This document shows positions 37,579-46,502 of a stretch of DNA of 64,000 nt, in pieces (positions within the stretch are counted from its first letter, which is position 1; each line of letters starts with the position of its first letter). The translations under genes were made by a program, and so were the position numbers. The DNA is from Betaproteobacteria bacterium Ga0077526 (lineage in GTDB: Bacteria > Pseudomonadota > Gammaproteobacteria > Burkholderiales > Ga0077523): the NCBI GenBank assembly GCA_001464765.1, contig LNDV01000034.1, positions 372,001 to 436,000 of the forward strand. Reading direction: 5' to 3'. The notes beneath the pieces are model-generated. The model worked only from the letters and a program-made list of their open reading frames with translations. It did no database searches and was not told the origin of the DNA.

Positions 37579-39009
37579 TCAGCGCCGCTCGATATCGCGC
37601 ACCAGCGGCAGAAGCGTGTCAAGGTTCGAGGTCGTCTTCACCTTCACGACCGAACTCGTCTGATCCGTTTCCAGTCGCGGCAACCTCGTGCACACGACTT
37701 CGACGTTCCGGAACGTCTTGTTCATTTCCTCGATCAGCACTTCGCCCGCGGCCTTCGCCATGGCGTACTCGGTCATGCCCTTGGGCCGGTCGGTGACGAA
37801 CACCGTGGAGGGGAAGTACACGCGGACCTTGCGTTCGCGGGGGATCGCCTCCAGCGCGAGACACAGATCATGGAAACGCTCGATGTAGAACGCACAGAAC
37901 TCCGCATAGAGTGCCGGATCGAACAGGCCGGCCTTCTTGCGATAGATCCGCGGCGTGGCAAAGAAGTAGACGGAAGTCAGCGACTGCAGCAGGGTGCCCA
38001 GCGAGTCCGGCGAATCCGCAATCACATCGAACCGACGCGCCTCGCAGGCTCCGCGACCGCTTGCGGTCACCTCACCGGCGATTCTCTCGGCGTCTTCTCG
38101 GCCCGCCGCGTACGTGACGATGACGCGCCCGCCTCCCACCGCCACGAGTTTGGCCGACAGCTCACCGAGCCCGCGGGAACCGCCCACCACGAGCGAGACG
38201 GAACTCGCGAACTCGTCGCCTCCCACATGAGCGGCGAGGTCCGCCGGGGTGGGCTGCGCCTGCGGCGCGGGGCGTTGGAAGGCCTTCACGCCGCCGTGCA
38301 CCGGACCCTCGAACGCGACATCGAACAGCCGCACTCGCACGTCGAACCTTCGAACCGTGAGGATGAGGTGGTCGCTCTTGACCGGTACCACGGGCAACGC
38401 AAGATCGAACGAGGAAAAGATGGAATGCAGTCCGGGGCAGACCATGCCGACGAAGTACGACAGCGAAGCCGCTGCGGCGACTGCCCCGGCACCGAGTCTC
38501 GCGCTTGCCGCGGGAAACGCCATGGCCGCGGCATCGACCGGAACCGTGAGCGAGTAGCGGCGACCCACGTGGGTCTCGGGAGGCACGTCGACAGGCGCGG
38601 AAAGCGAGTCCATCGAGGTCACTTCCGCCTCAGGCGACGCGCCGGCCGCCGCCGGTGCGTCGCCGCTCTCGGCCAGGCGCAGGCTGATCCGCGCGCACAC
38701 GAGCGTGTCGACCGCAGCTTCGAGCGCTACCGTCCCGGGATCCCCCTCCACCTGCGAGAACACGACCCGGTCACCCACGCTGACAGGATTCGCGAAGGTG
38801 CAACCGACGGCGGTGACACGAGCATCGGACGTTCGCCCCCAGTACTCGAGCGCGGTGAGGAAAACGTGAATCCCGTGGACGACCTGCCTGCCCGTGAGCA
38901 ACCGCCGTGCGGCCACGGCATCCATGTGCATGGGGTTGCGGTCGGCGGACAGCACCGCGAACCGCTCCTGATCTTCGTGAAGGAACTGCTTCTCGCCGAG
39001 TCGGGTCAT
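37579..39009 (-). CDS. MaoC-like hotdog dehydratase fused to short-chain reductase
   Basis: A 476-residue fusion. Residues about 1-120 resemble MaoC hydratases: FAVLSADRNPMHMDAVAARR near 18-37 with the D-x-N-x-x-H catalytic pattern, then QVVHGIHVFL. Residues about 260-476 are an SDR: nucleotide loop VVGGSRGLGELSAKL near 265-279 and catalytic YxxxK in TEYAMAKAAGEVLI near 411-424, with a preceding serine in FPSTVFV. Such a protein could reduce a beta-keto thioester and dehydrate the product on an acyl carrier protein. ATG 39009 begins the conserved part. It follows the WbmS-like deacetylase on the same strand by 49 bases; an ACP gene lies 3 kb away. Confidence 0.8.
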   Translation of the reverse strand: MTRLGEKQFLHEDQERFAVLSADRNPMHMDAVAARRLLTGRQVVHGIHVFLTALEYWGRTSDARVTAVGCTFANPVSVGDRVVFSQVEGDPGTVALEAAVDTLVCARISLRLAESGDAPAAAGASPEAEVTSMDSLSAPVDVPPETHVGRRYSLTVPVDAAAMAFPAASARLGAGAVAAAASLSYFVGMVCPGLHSIFSSFDLALPVVPVKSDHLILTVRRFDVRVRLFDVAFEGPVHGGVKAFQRPAPQAQPTPADLAAHVGGDEFASSVSLVVGGSRGLGELSAKLVAVGGGRVIVTYAAGREDAERIAGEVTASGRGACEARRFDVIADSPDSLGTLLQSLTSVYFFATPRIYRKKAGLFDPALYAEFCAFYIERFHDLCLALEAIPRERKVRVYFPSTVFVTDRPKGMTEYAMAKAAGEVLIEEMNKTFRNVEVVCTRLPRLETDQTSSVVKVKTTSNLDTLLPLVRDIERR

Positions 39010-39058
39010 GCGTGTCTTCTTTGCACTGTGCGGGAAATCATGGGCCCGTAGCGGCCGC

Positions 39059-40063
39059 TCAGGCGCTGCGGAGACTGTTGACGCGGTTTTCGAGAATACG
39101 ACCGAGGGTGCGATGCACCGGGACACGCAGCAGCGTATTCCGGCCCGTCGCGTTCGTTACCGCGTTCGTCTGCAGTCCGCTTATCGGGACGGTCTCGAAC
39201 CGGTCCGTGTTGTCCGCGAGATGGCGGCAAAGACGGCGCAGCCGGTCCTGGTTGATGCCGTTGGGACGGATATCTCGGAAGCCCGGGCTCGTGTACTTCG
39301 CGAACTCGAAGGGATGCGTCAGGAGCACAACGGTCTCGACGCGTTCGTCCTGCGCGGCGTCGAGGAGTGCACGTGCCTCTCCCCAGGACGTCCCCGTGAC
39401 GGTAAGCGACTTGAGATGCGTGCGCTCGCCCAGGACGAGATCGGCATAGGTAAGGACCGGCGCTTCGGTGATCCCGCCGATGCGGTGCACGCCTGAGTAG
39501 AGGTGCAGCGCGGGGTCAGCAGGACGGTACACGGCGAGACCGATGTTCGACGCGAGAGGCAGACCAACCGCCTCCATCGCCCGGTACACATTGCGGTCGG
39601 CCATCATGCTGCCTGTGCGCATGGCGACCGGTCGCTCGATCCCCCAGCGTTCGAACGCGGCGATGCCCTGCTGCATCCAGCCGGTCAGCGTATCGACGCT
39701 ACGGCTGTGCATGTGGTCGGACGGCGGATCGCTCTGCAGACGGCTGCGCCAGTCAGACCGCTCGAAGTAGGTCCAGCAGGGATGGAGATGGAGCTGCACG
39801 TCCTGACCGGCGTCACGGATCCGGCGGGCGATGGCTCCCATGGGGTCATCGCCGAAGAAATGGGCATTGAGCGCCTCGACGAAGAACGTCGCTTTCGTTC
39901 CGAACTCGGCGAATGTGTCGAGCAGGAAGCCCAGACCGTGTGAGCGTCCGCCCACTTCACAGAACACCGCCTCGGGCCCGACCGGACGGTTGCGTTCGGG
40001 ATCGGCAAAGGCGCCGCCGACACTGAACTCCGTGTCGATGGTGATGAGGACCTGGGTTTTCAT
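39059..40063 (-). CDS. NodB-like polysaccharide deacetylase (WbmS-like)
   Basis: A 334-residue protein. The N-terminal strand LITIDTEFSVGGAF near residues 5-18 carries the DTE metal/catalytic motif. GTKATFFVEALNAHFFG follows, DVQLHLHPCWTYFE near 88-101 has the paired histidines, and LLTHPFEFAKYTS near 249-261 is the late histidine motif. This matches the WbmS-type branch of carbohydrate esterase family 4, found in O-antigen and capsule loci. It may remove N-acetyl groups from a sugar, possibly to expose an amine for the AAC(3)-like acyltransferase nearby. No signal peptide, so it probably works in the cytoplasm. Confidence 0.8.
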   Translation of the reverse strand: MKTQVLITIDTEFSVGGAFADPERNRPVGPEAVFCEVGGRSHGLGFLLDTFAEFGTKATFFVEALNAHFFGDDPMGAIARRIRDAGQDVQLHLHPCWTYFERSDWRSRLQSDPPSDHMHSRSVDTLTGWMQQGIAAFERWGIERPVAMRTGSMMADRNVYRAMEAVGLPLASNIGLAVYRPADPALHLYSGVHRIGGITEAPVLTYADLVLGERTHLKSLTVTGTSWGEARALLDAAQDERVETVVLLTHPFEFAKYTSPGFRDIRPNGINQDRLRRLCRHLADNTDRFETVPISGLQTNAVTNATGRNTLLRVPVHRTLGRILENRVNSLRSA

Positions 40064-40313
40064 GGAGTCGGAAGCTTAAGGGTCCTGGAGGGCCGGGGGA
40101 AGTCGCCCGTGTCGACGGAGGCTTCCCGGACCGCAACATCTGCGCCCGTTGCAGGGAGGGGCGGCGGCCCTGCGCGGATCATGGGCAGAGAACTTGCTTT
40201 TTCGAGGGGTCTCGAAGCGGCGTGCTCCAGTTTCGCAGGGCCCCAGGGGCTGGAGAAATCCGCTTTCCCGGGCCCGCCGCAGCCCCTCGATCCGACTTGG
40301 CAGTTCACCCCGC

Positions 40314-42182
40314 ATGGCAAAGACGAAATTCGCGTTCGACGACCTCACGCAGATCTCCTCGCGCAGCGAGCTCAGGGCCGCACTTGCCCTGTCCCGCCTG
40401 TCGCTGAGCCTTCCTCAGGCCCAGACCCTGTCCGCTCATGCGAAGACGCTGACGCCCGGCCTGCAGCCGCTGCGCCTCGGGATCGTCCACACGTACACCA
40501 GCGACCTCCTCGATCCGTGGCTCGATCTCGCGGCCTCTCTGGAGGGGCTGGAGATCGCTACCTATCACGCGCCCTACGGTCTGGCGCTGCAGGAAGCGCG
40601 CGAAGGTTCGGAACTCCTCGCCCACCAACCCGACGTGACCCTGCTGCTCCTCCGTCGGGAGGACATCCACCCCGACCTGCAGCGGCCGATCACGGGCCTG
40701 CCTCCGGCAGACCAGCAGGCCCTCAGCGGGGAATTCGTGGACCGGCTCCTTGCCATCGTGGGTCAGTTCCGCGCCCACAAGATCGGGCAGCTCGTGGTGA
40801 GCTTGCTGCCTTCGCTGACAGGGCCAGGGCTCGGCATCTACGATGCGCAGGCAGAGCGGTCCGAGTCCGCGTGGTGGGCGTCCACCAAGACTCTCGTCGG
40901 CACCCGCATCCGCGAGACGCTGAACGCCACGGTGTACCTCGATCTCGACGAAATCCTCCAGCAGGTCGGCCGTCGGTCCTTCTTCGACCAGCGATACTGG
41001 TACTCCGCGCGGTTCCCGTTCGCGGCAGACGCCGCGCGTGAACTCGCCCGCAGGGTCGTGTCCGTCGGCGTCCTGGGCAAGACGCCGAAGGCCAAGGTCA
41101 TCGTACTCGATGCCGACAACACGTTATGGGGCGGCGTGATCGGCGAGGATGGCATGAACGGCATCGGTCTTGGCCCCGACTATCCCGGCAGCGCCTTCGT
41201 GGATTTCCAGAAGCGTCTGCTCGAGTATCAGCAACGCGGCTTCATCCTCGCGCTGTGCAGCAAGAACAACGCCGCGGACCTCGACCAGGTTCTCCGAGAG
41301 CATCCGCATCAGGTCCTGAAGGACGAGCACTTCGCAGCGCGCCGCGTGAACTGGGTGCCGAAGCCGGACAACCTGATCTCGCTTGCCGAGGAACTCAATC
41401 TGGGGCTCGACTCCTTCATCTTCGTCGACGACAGCGATCACGAGTGTGCGGCCGTGCGCCATCGCCTGCCGCAGGTGGAAGTCATCCAGACCCCGAGCCG
41501 CCCGGTGGACGTGCCGACCTGTCTCGACCACGTGGCGCGGCTCGAAGTGCTGACGCTCACCGCCGAGGATCTGGCAAAGACCGAGATGTACGCGCAGGAA
41601 CGCCGCCGCCGCGAGTTCAGCGAGCAGCTGGAACAGGGCGGTTCCGGTGCGGGCGACTATCTCGCCAAGCTTGAGATGAAGATGCGCATCGGCCTGGATC
41701 CGGCCGAACATCTCGCCCGCCTGAGCCAGCTCACCCAGAAGACCAACCAGTTCAATCTGACGACGCGCCGGTACGACGAACACCAGATGCAGGGATTCAT
41801 CGACAGCGATGACTGGGTGGTCGCGGACTTCTCCCTGGCCGATACCTTCGGCGACAGCGGCATCGTCGGTCTCGCGCTGTTCCGCAAGCTCGAAGCGAAG
41901 CGAGCGGAGCTCGACACTTTCCTCATGTCCTGCCGCGTTATCGGGCGCGAAGCCGAATCTGCCTTCATGCATTCGCTGCTGCGCCTGCTGGCGGACCAGG
42001 GCATCGAAGAGATCGTCGCCGACTACAAGCCGACCGCGAAGAACGAACTCGTCAAGAACTTCCTGCCGCAGCAGGGCTTTCGGCTCGGCGACGACGGCCG
42101 CTACCGCATGCAGCTCGCGGAGACGCCGCCCAAGCCCGAATCGGCTTTCCCGATCCAGGTGGACATGCCGATCGTCGCCTGA
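40314..42182 (+). CDS. FkbH-like HAD-IIIC family protein
   Basis: A 622-residue protein. Residues about 1-255 are the FkbH N-terminal extension. VIVLDADNTLWGGVIGEDG near 262-280 is HAD motif I, and IFVDDSDHECAAVRHRLPQV near 373-392 is the late HAD motif. The C-terminal domain is GNAT-like, with the family signature LSQLTQKTNQFNLTTRRY near 466-483. FkbH proteins load and dephosphorylate 1,3-bisphosphoglycerate to give glyceryl-S-ACP, or act in related acyl activation. The ACP gene 45 bases downstream is the natural carrier. ATG 40314 starts the recognised N-terminus; no clear ribosome site is seen. Confidence 0.88.
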   Translation: MAKTKFAFDDLTQISSRSELRAALALSRLSLSLPQAQTLSAHAKTLTPGLQPLRLGIVHTYTSDLLDPWLDLAASLEGLEIATYHAPYGLALQEAREGSELLAHQPDVTLLLLRREDIHPDLQRPITGLPPADQQALSGEFVDRLLAIVGQFRAHKIGQLVVSLLPSLTGPGLGIYDAQAERSESAWWASTKTLVGTRIRETLNATVYLDLDEILQQVGRRSFFDQRYWYSARFPFAADAARELARRVVSVGVLGKTPKAKVIVLDADNTLWGGVIGEDGMNGIGLGPDYPGSAFVDFQKRLLEYQQRGFILALCSKNNAADLDQVLREHPHQVLKDEHFAARRVNWVPKPDNLISLAEELNLGLDSFIFVDDSDHECAAVRHRLPQVEVIQTPSRPVDVPTCLDHVARLEVLTLTAEDLAKTEMYAQERRRREFSEQLEQGGSGAGDYLAKLEMKMRIGLDPAEHLARLSQLTQKTNQFNLTTRRYDEHQMQGFIDSDDWVVADFSLADTFGDSGIVGLALFRKLEAKRAELDTFLMSCRVIGREAESAFMHSLLRLLADQGIEEIVADYKPTAKNELVKNFLPQQGFRLGDDGRYRMQLAETPPKPESAFPIQVDMPIVA

Positions 42183-42227
42183 AACCGCGGCCCCCACCCG
42201 AACGACTAAACTCGACGCCCCGATCCC

Positions 42228-42467
42228 ATGAGCACATTCAGCAAGCTGCAGCAAACCATCGCCGCCACCCTCAAGGTGCCGGCCACCAAGATCACCGAGA
42301 CGACCCGCGACGAGGAACTCGCCGCGTGGGACTCGCTGGGACACGTCAATCTGATGATGGCGCTGGAACAGACCTTCGACGTCATGCTGGACGTCGAGGA
42401 CTTCCCGAAGCTGAACTCCGTGCCGGCAATCCTCGCCTACCTGCAGGCCCAGGGCGTCTCCGCCTGA
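42228..42467 (+). CDS. Acyl carrier protein
   Basis: A 79-residue ACP with the phosphopantetheine site WDSLGHVNLMMALEQTF; the modified serine is Ser36. The following acidic helix (FDVMLDVEDFPKL) is typical. It lies between the FkbH-like gene and an AAC(3)-family acyltransferase gene on the same strand, so it most likely carries a glyceryl or short acyl group between them rather than serving general fatty acid synthesis. It differs clearly from AcpP-type sequences. Confidence 0.93.
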   Translation: MSTFSKLQQTIAATLKVPATKITETTRDEELAAWDSLGHVNLMMALEQTFDVMLDVEDFPKLNSVPAILAYLQAQGVSA

Positions 42468-42483
42468 TCCTCGAGAAGGTTCC

Positions 42484-43389
42484 GTGAATCTGCTAGAGGC
42501 CGCCTCCGGGCTGGCGGTTCGCTATCTCGGCGGCCGCAGCATCACCGCCCTGCGCGAGAGCTACTTCTCGCTCAGGACACGAATGCACCCGTTGCTGCGT
42601 CTGGTGCATGGCACGTTCGACGCGCCCCAGCTGCGGGACCACCTCGAAGAAAAGGTCGGACGCGACTTCGAGGTGCTGATGGTTCACAGCTCGGTGAACC
42701 ACATGAAGCCCATGTACACGGGTGACGCCCTCGCGCTCGTCCGCATGCTGATCGACTTCTGCGGCCCCGACCGCACGCTCGTAATGCCTGCCTTCTATTT
42801 CGGCGAACCCGGTTCGGGCGGTGCGTACGCGACGTTCAGGAGCAATCCGCGGTTCGATGTGAGGCGCACGCCGTCGCAGATGGGGCTCGTTACCGAGATG
42901 TTCCGCCGGACGAAAGGCGTGATCCCCAGTCGCCACCCGGTATATCGCATGTCTGCACTGGGGCCCCTTGCCCAGGCGCTTACCGCCGGACACGAACACG
43001 CGGCTGACCCTGCGGGCCTGGGTACACCCTTCGAGTTCATGGCAAAGCACAACACGCGGATCATAGGAATCGGCAAGCCGATCCAGGTGCTCACCCAGGC
43101 GCACCATGTGGAAGGCGCCATGGGCGAGGAGTTTCCGGTGCCGCGCGAGCCCTCGCCCACAGTCCCGATGACACTGGTGGATGGCAAGGAAGAGATTCCG
43201 TTCGTGCTCGGCGGCTACCGTCTGCTGTGGCGCTTCGACATCTGGCGAATGCGCGGCATCATGACGCCGGACACGCTCCGCGAGTGGCAGTTCCACCACG
43301 TGCCGATGTTCTCGACCACGGCAAGGGAAGTCACGGAGAGCCTGGTCAGCGCAGCCCGCCGCGGCGTCACGCTCTACGTCAAACCCTGA
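42484..43389 (+). CDS. AAC(3)-family acyltransferase
   Basis: A 301-residue protein of the aminoglycoside 3-N-acetyltransferase fold. It has VLMVHSSVNHMKPMYTGDAL near residues 64-83, GPDRTLVMPAFYFG near 94, PSQMGLVTEMFRRTKGVIPS near 131-150, and the conserved SRHPVYRMSALGPLA near 149-163. Its placement after FkbH and ACP genes and in a polysaccharide region argues for acylation of a sugar amine, not antibiotic resistance. The start is GTG 42484, 16 bases after the ACP stop. Its 3' end overlaps the convergent GNAT gene by 16 bases. Confidence 0.83.
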   Translation: MNLLEAASGLAVRYLGGRSITALRESYFSLRTRMHPLLRLVHGTFDAPQLRDHLEEKVGRDFEVLMVHSSVNHMKPMYTGDALALVRMLIDFCGPDRTLVMPAFYFGEPGSGGAYATFRSNPRFDVRRTPSQMGLVTEMFRRTKGVIPSRHPVYRMSALGPLAQALTAGHEHAADPAGLGTPFEFMAKHNTRIIGIGKPIQVLTQAHHVEGAMGEEFPVPREPSPTVPMTLVDGKEEIPFVLGGYRLLWRFDIWRMRGIMTPDTLREWQFHHVPMFSTTAREVTESLVSAARRGVTLYVKP

Positions 43390-45110
43390 TCGGTCGTTTC
43401 GGTGACCGGGAGTGGCGGGTCGACCCACTTCGTCGTCTCGCCAAACCGTCTGCGCAAACCGTAGGAACGCACGTACTGGAAGCCGATGTCTTCGATCGCC
43501 TTGCGCGAGGGCCCGTTGTCGGCCAGCACGAAGATATAGGCGTACGTCGTGTTCGCGTCCCTGAAGGCATCCCGCAGCATGCGTCGGAGGTTGGCGCGAT
43601 AGAGTCCCTGCCCCCTGTGCGCGGGATGGGTGTAGAAGTCGTAGAGCGTTGCGCTGCCGGGCGGGAGTTCAACGCGGCACTCCACCTCCGACAGGAACGA
43701 TGTCTCCTGCGCCAGCGCGAGCCATCCGAAATGGGCGAGCCGCCCGTCGATCACCGCCGTGTAGGCAGCCTCGCCTGCCTCCAGCCGTGACAGCGCAGAC
43801 GACAGGAAGGCTTCGCGACTGTGCCATCGCTCACTGGGCTCGAAGGCGAGGATCTGCGTCAGGTCGTTGCGCCGGATGCGCTCGTCATCCGGGCCATCGA
43901 GCGCCAGACTCCGGTCGACGCGATACGCGCGGAATTCCCGCTGCTCGCCCAGCCAAGTTTTCGCCTTGCGGATGACGGCCTCCGGCGTTGCGCGGCGGGC
44001 GGATGCAAGGAGGTCGCGCACCTGATCCGGTGTCGCACCCACTTTTCCGAGTGTGCGCTTCAAGGTCTGCCGGGAGCTTTCTCGCGCGATCCCCATCCGT
44101 CGAATCCCTTCGGACTCGTGGAGCGTGATGTCGGCCACGGCGTCGTGGTCCGTCGCGAACCGCTCCTTCCACGGGTCTCCACCTGGTGTGAGATCCAGGG
44201 TAGTCAGTCCCTCCTGAACCATCAGCTGCGAAAGCTTCATGACGTGCAGCTTGCCCGGCGAGTGCTCCGCGAGCGCAGGTGAATGGAACAGGATGCCGAG
44301 GTGCAGCGTCTTGCCTGACACCTGCCCCCAGAGTCCTGCGATGGCTCGACCATCAATCGTCGTGACCGTGAGGTGCGTCTGATCGTTGGCTTGCTCGAAC
44401 ACCGTGCGATGGAACAGACGTTTCACGGCATCTTCGCGGAATGGCTCGACGCCGTTGATGGCGCCCTGGCGCAGGTCGTAGCAGAGCACAAGATCATCGA
44501 GCACACCCTCGAGATCCGGAAGGTCGCGGACGCGCCGGAACTCCATCACGCCCAGTTTCGCGAGACGGTTGAACCGACTCTTGTTGCTCTTCTTGGAAAA
44601 CGAACTCGCAATGCTCTCGGCATCGATTCTCAGAAGCGGACGAGCGTTCACCCTGACGTCGGCCAGGCCACCCAGTGCGCGGTGCTGCGCGATGCGTTCT
44701 GCACCTGCGGAATCCGGGAAGTACCGGAACCGGAGTGTACGGACACCCAGTTCGCGCCGAAGCAACGCCCACGCGGCCGCTGCGAAATCAAGGTCGCCCT
44801 CGTCCTCATGCAGCCAGGTGTGATATTCGGCCTGATGCGCCCCGGCGTGAGCCAGTTCACCGGTACTGCGATGACGGGCAAGCGCCCACAGACTCCGAAC
44901 CGGTCCGTTGGGAAGCCCGTCCCAGACCAGGACGGGTGACCAGAGTGATCGATAGCTTTCGTACCACGCGCGGCAGAACTCGAACGACTGGTAGACGGTG
45001 CCATAACGGCTGCGCTCGTGGAGGCGTCGCCAGTCATCGCGGAACGCTTGGGTCGCCATGAGCGCGAACGCTTCGTCGTCCGCGGTTAACCGCAATACAG
45101 ATTGCTCCAA
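43374..45110 (-). CDS. Two-domain GNAT/CelD-like acyltransferase
   Basis: A 578-residue protein. The first two thirds resemble the FemAB/CelD (BcsL-type) GNAT-like fold: FCRAWYESYRSLWSPVLVWD, SSFSKKSNKSRFNRLAKLG, and FHSPALAEHSPGKLHVMKLS followed by LDLTPGGDPWKERFA. The last third is a conventional GNAT domain with YDFYTHPAHRGQGLYRANLR (acetyl-CoA loop) and VLADNGPSRKAIEDIGFQYV. TTG 45110 is preferred because GGGGAG stands six bases upstream; an ATG at 45209 adds 33 residues with a weak site. It probably acylates a cell-surface or polysaccharide precursor. Paired with another FemAB-like gene upstream on the same strand. Confidence 0.75.
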   Translation of the reverse strand: MEQSVLRLTADDEAFALMATQAFRDDWRRLHERSRYGTVYQSFEFCRAWYESYRSLWSPVLVWDGLPNGPVRSLWALARHRSTGELAHAGAHQAEYHTWLHEDEGDLDFAAAAWALLRRELGVRTLRFRYFPDSAGAERIAQHRALGGLADVRVNARPLLRIDAESIASSFSKKSNKSRFNRLAKLGVMEFRRVRDLPDLEGVLDDLVLCYDLRQGAINGVEPFREDAVKRLFHRTVFEQANDQTHLTVTTIDGRAIAGLWGQVSGKTLHLGILFHSPALAEHSPGKLHVMKLSQLMVQEGLTTLDLTPGGDPWKERFATDHDAVADITLHESEGIRRMGIARESSRQTLKRTLGKVGATPDQVRDLLASARRATPEAVIRKAKTWLGEQREFRAYRVDRSLALDGPDDERIRRNDLTQILAFEPSERWHSREAFLSSALSRLEAGEAAYTAVIDGRLAHFGWLALAQETSFLSEVECRVELPPGSATLYDFYTHPAHRGQGLYRANLRRMLRDAFRDANTTYAYIFVLADNGPSRKAIEDIGFQYVRSYGLRRRFGETTKWVDPPLPVTETTDQGLT

Positions 45111-45250
45111 CCACTTCTCCCCAGACCCTGCAGGAACCACCGTCCTGCAGTTCGTCTCGAATCTGCAACTTATGAAGTGCCGCTCGGACGGAGGGGATCG
45201 CGTTGCCATCCATCTTCGTGACGTCAGCGCGCGGGGGCAGGCCCATGGAA

Positions 45251-46426
45251 TCAGCCCGGCGGCTCCCGGGGTGACTCGCTGACGCCCGTCGCCGCGGACG
45301 AACGTCTAAGCAAGTGTTTTGCCAACGCTCTGGCATGCTGGCTAACATCATCGCGGACCTGAGCCGAGAGGCCGATCAACCCCGCCAGACTCGCCGGATT
45401 GAAGGCAGCGACACCCCACCGTTCCCAACGATGCGGCATCCAGAGACGCTTGTAGGGCTCGTCGTCACGACCGAAGTCGATCTGTTCGACGTGGTCTTTC
45501 TCGATCAGATGCTCGATTGTCCGAAGGATGGCGATTGCGCCGACGGACCTGTCACGGAAGGCCTGATCATAGGCCGTCTTCAGCATGGTCACGCCGCGGT
45601 CATGGGCGATTCCGACCTCGACCGCAACTGGCTGCCCGTCCACACGCAGGATGCCCATTCTCAACACTCCGGCCTGAAAAGCCTCCGAAATGATGCGGGG
45701 GATGAACGCCGGCGAACGCTCTGGCTGCTTCCAGCTTCGCTCGTGTACCCAACGGTAGGCCGCAACCGCGTCGTCGATGTCGTCACCCGGACCACGAACG
45801 ATCCGGAACTCGGCGGCATTCTCCCGTTGCAGCTTGCGCCACTTGCGTTCGTAGTTCTGGAACTGTTTGCGATCCTCCGGCGAACGGCGGGCGAGGTAGT
45901 CTTTGAGAATCCGTTCCCGGTAGGTCTCGTAACGGCTGGGGAAATGCGGGTAGGGCCGGACCACATAGCCCGCCTTCCGCAGCGATTCGACGAGGGGCTC
46001 GAACCAGGGCGCATCGCGATCCAGACCATTCAGATCGACCCAGGCCCACTGTCGCTCGTGCTTCGCAAGGTACTGGAAGATCGCGCGCAAGCCCTTCTCT
46101 GCGAGCGTCACGTCGTCGCAGAGCAACGGGCCGAATGCGCAGGACTGGAAGCTGGTCGCCGAAGAAAGGCTTGCCGCGGGGATCCATCTCTTGCGGAACC
46201 GGGATCCGGCCCTCGCTGCGGGCGTGCACAGGGAGAGCGCCGCCGCCGCGGTGCCATCGACCTCCGCACAGTAGATGCGATGCTCCGCGTTCTCCTCGAG
46301 TTCGTGTTCGTGAAAGGCGTCCAGCCATCGGGCGCCGACGAAGAAGTCTCTTGCATCCGCCTGCTCCAGAAGCATTCGGAAGCCCGATGGCAATTGGCGC
46401 GGTTGGCTATGGATAGAGACTGTCAT
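45251..46426 (-). CDS. FemAB/CelD-like GNAT acyltransferase
   Basis: A 391-residue protein with the double GNAT-like layout of the FemAB/CelD group. It shows CAEVDGTAAAALSLCTPAAR near residues 53, ARRSPEDRKQFQNYERKWRK near 188-207 (the conserved basic helix), and VEVGIAHDRGVTMLKTAYDQ near 281, then IDFGRDDEPYKRLW near 328. Such proteins appear in exosortase/PEP-CTERM and cellulose loci and are thought to transfer acyl or aminoacyl groups. It is cotranscribed in direction with the next GNAT gene, 140 bases apart, and with the cyclotransferase upstream. Confidence 0.78.
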   Translation of the reverse strand: MTVSIHSQPRQLPSGFRMLLEQADARDFFVGARWLDAFHEHELEENAEHRIYCAEVDGTAAAALSLCTPAARAGSRFRKRWIPAASLSSATSFQSCAFGPLLCDDVTLAEKGLRAIFQYLAKHERQWAWVDLNGLDRDAPWFEPLVESLRKAGYVVRPYPHFPSRYETYRERILKDYLARRSPEDRKQFQNYERKWRKLQRENAAEFRIVRGPGDDIDDAVAAYRWVHERSWKQPERSPAFIPRIISEAFQAGVLRMGILRVDGQPVAVEVGIAHDRGVTMLKTAYDQAFRDRSVGAIAILRTIEHLIEKDHVEQIDFGRDDEPYKRLWMPHRWERWGVAAFNPASLAGLIGLSAQVRDDVSQHARALAKHLLRRSSAATGVSESPREPPG

Positions 46427-46502
46427 GGATCGTTTCCTCTCCAGATCGGTGACCTGGAACGCTGCTTCGTATGTATAGGACCGCCAACTCGGCGGGGACG
46501 CA

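Noticed and set aside
42484..43389. Aminoglycoside resistance gene (AAC(3)).
   Set aside because: The fold matches, but the neighbours (FkbH, ACP, polysaccharide genes) argue for a biosynthetic acyltransferase.
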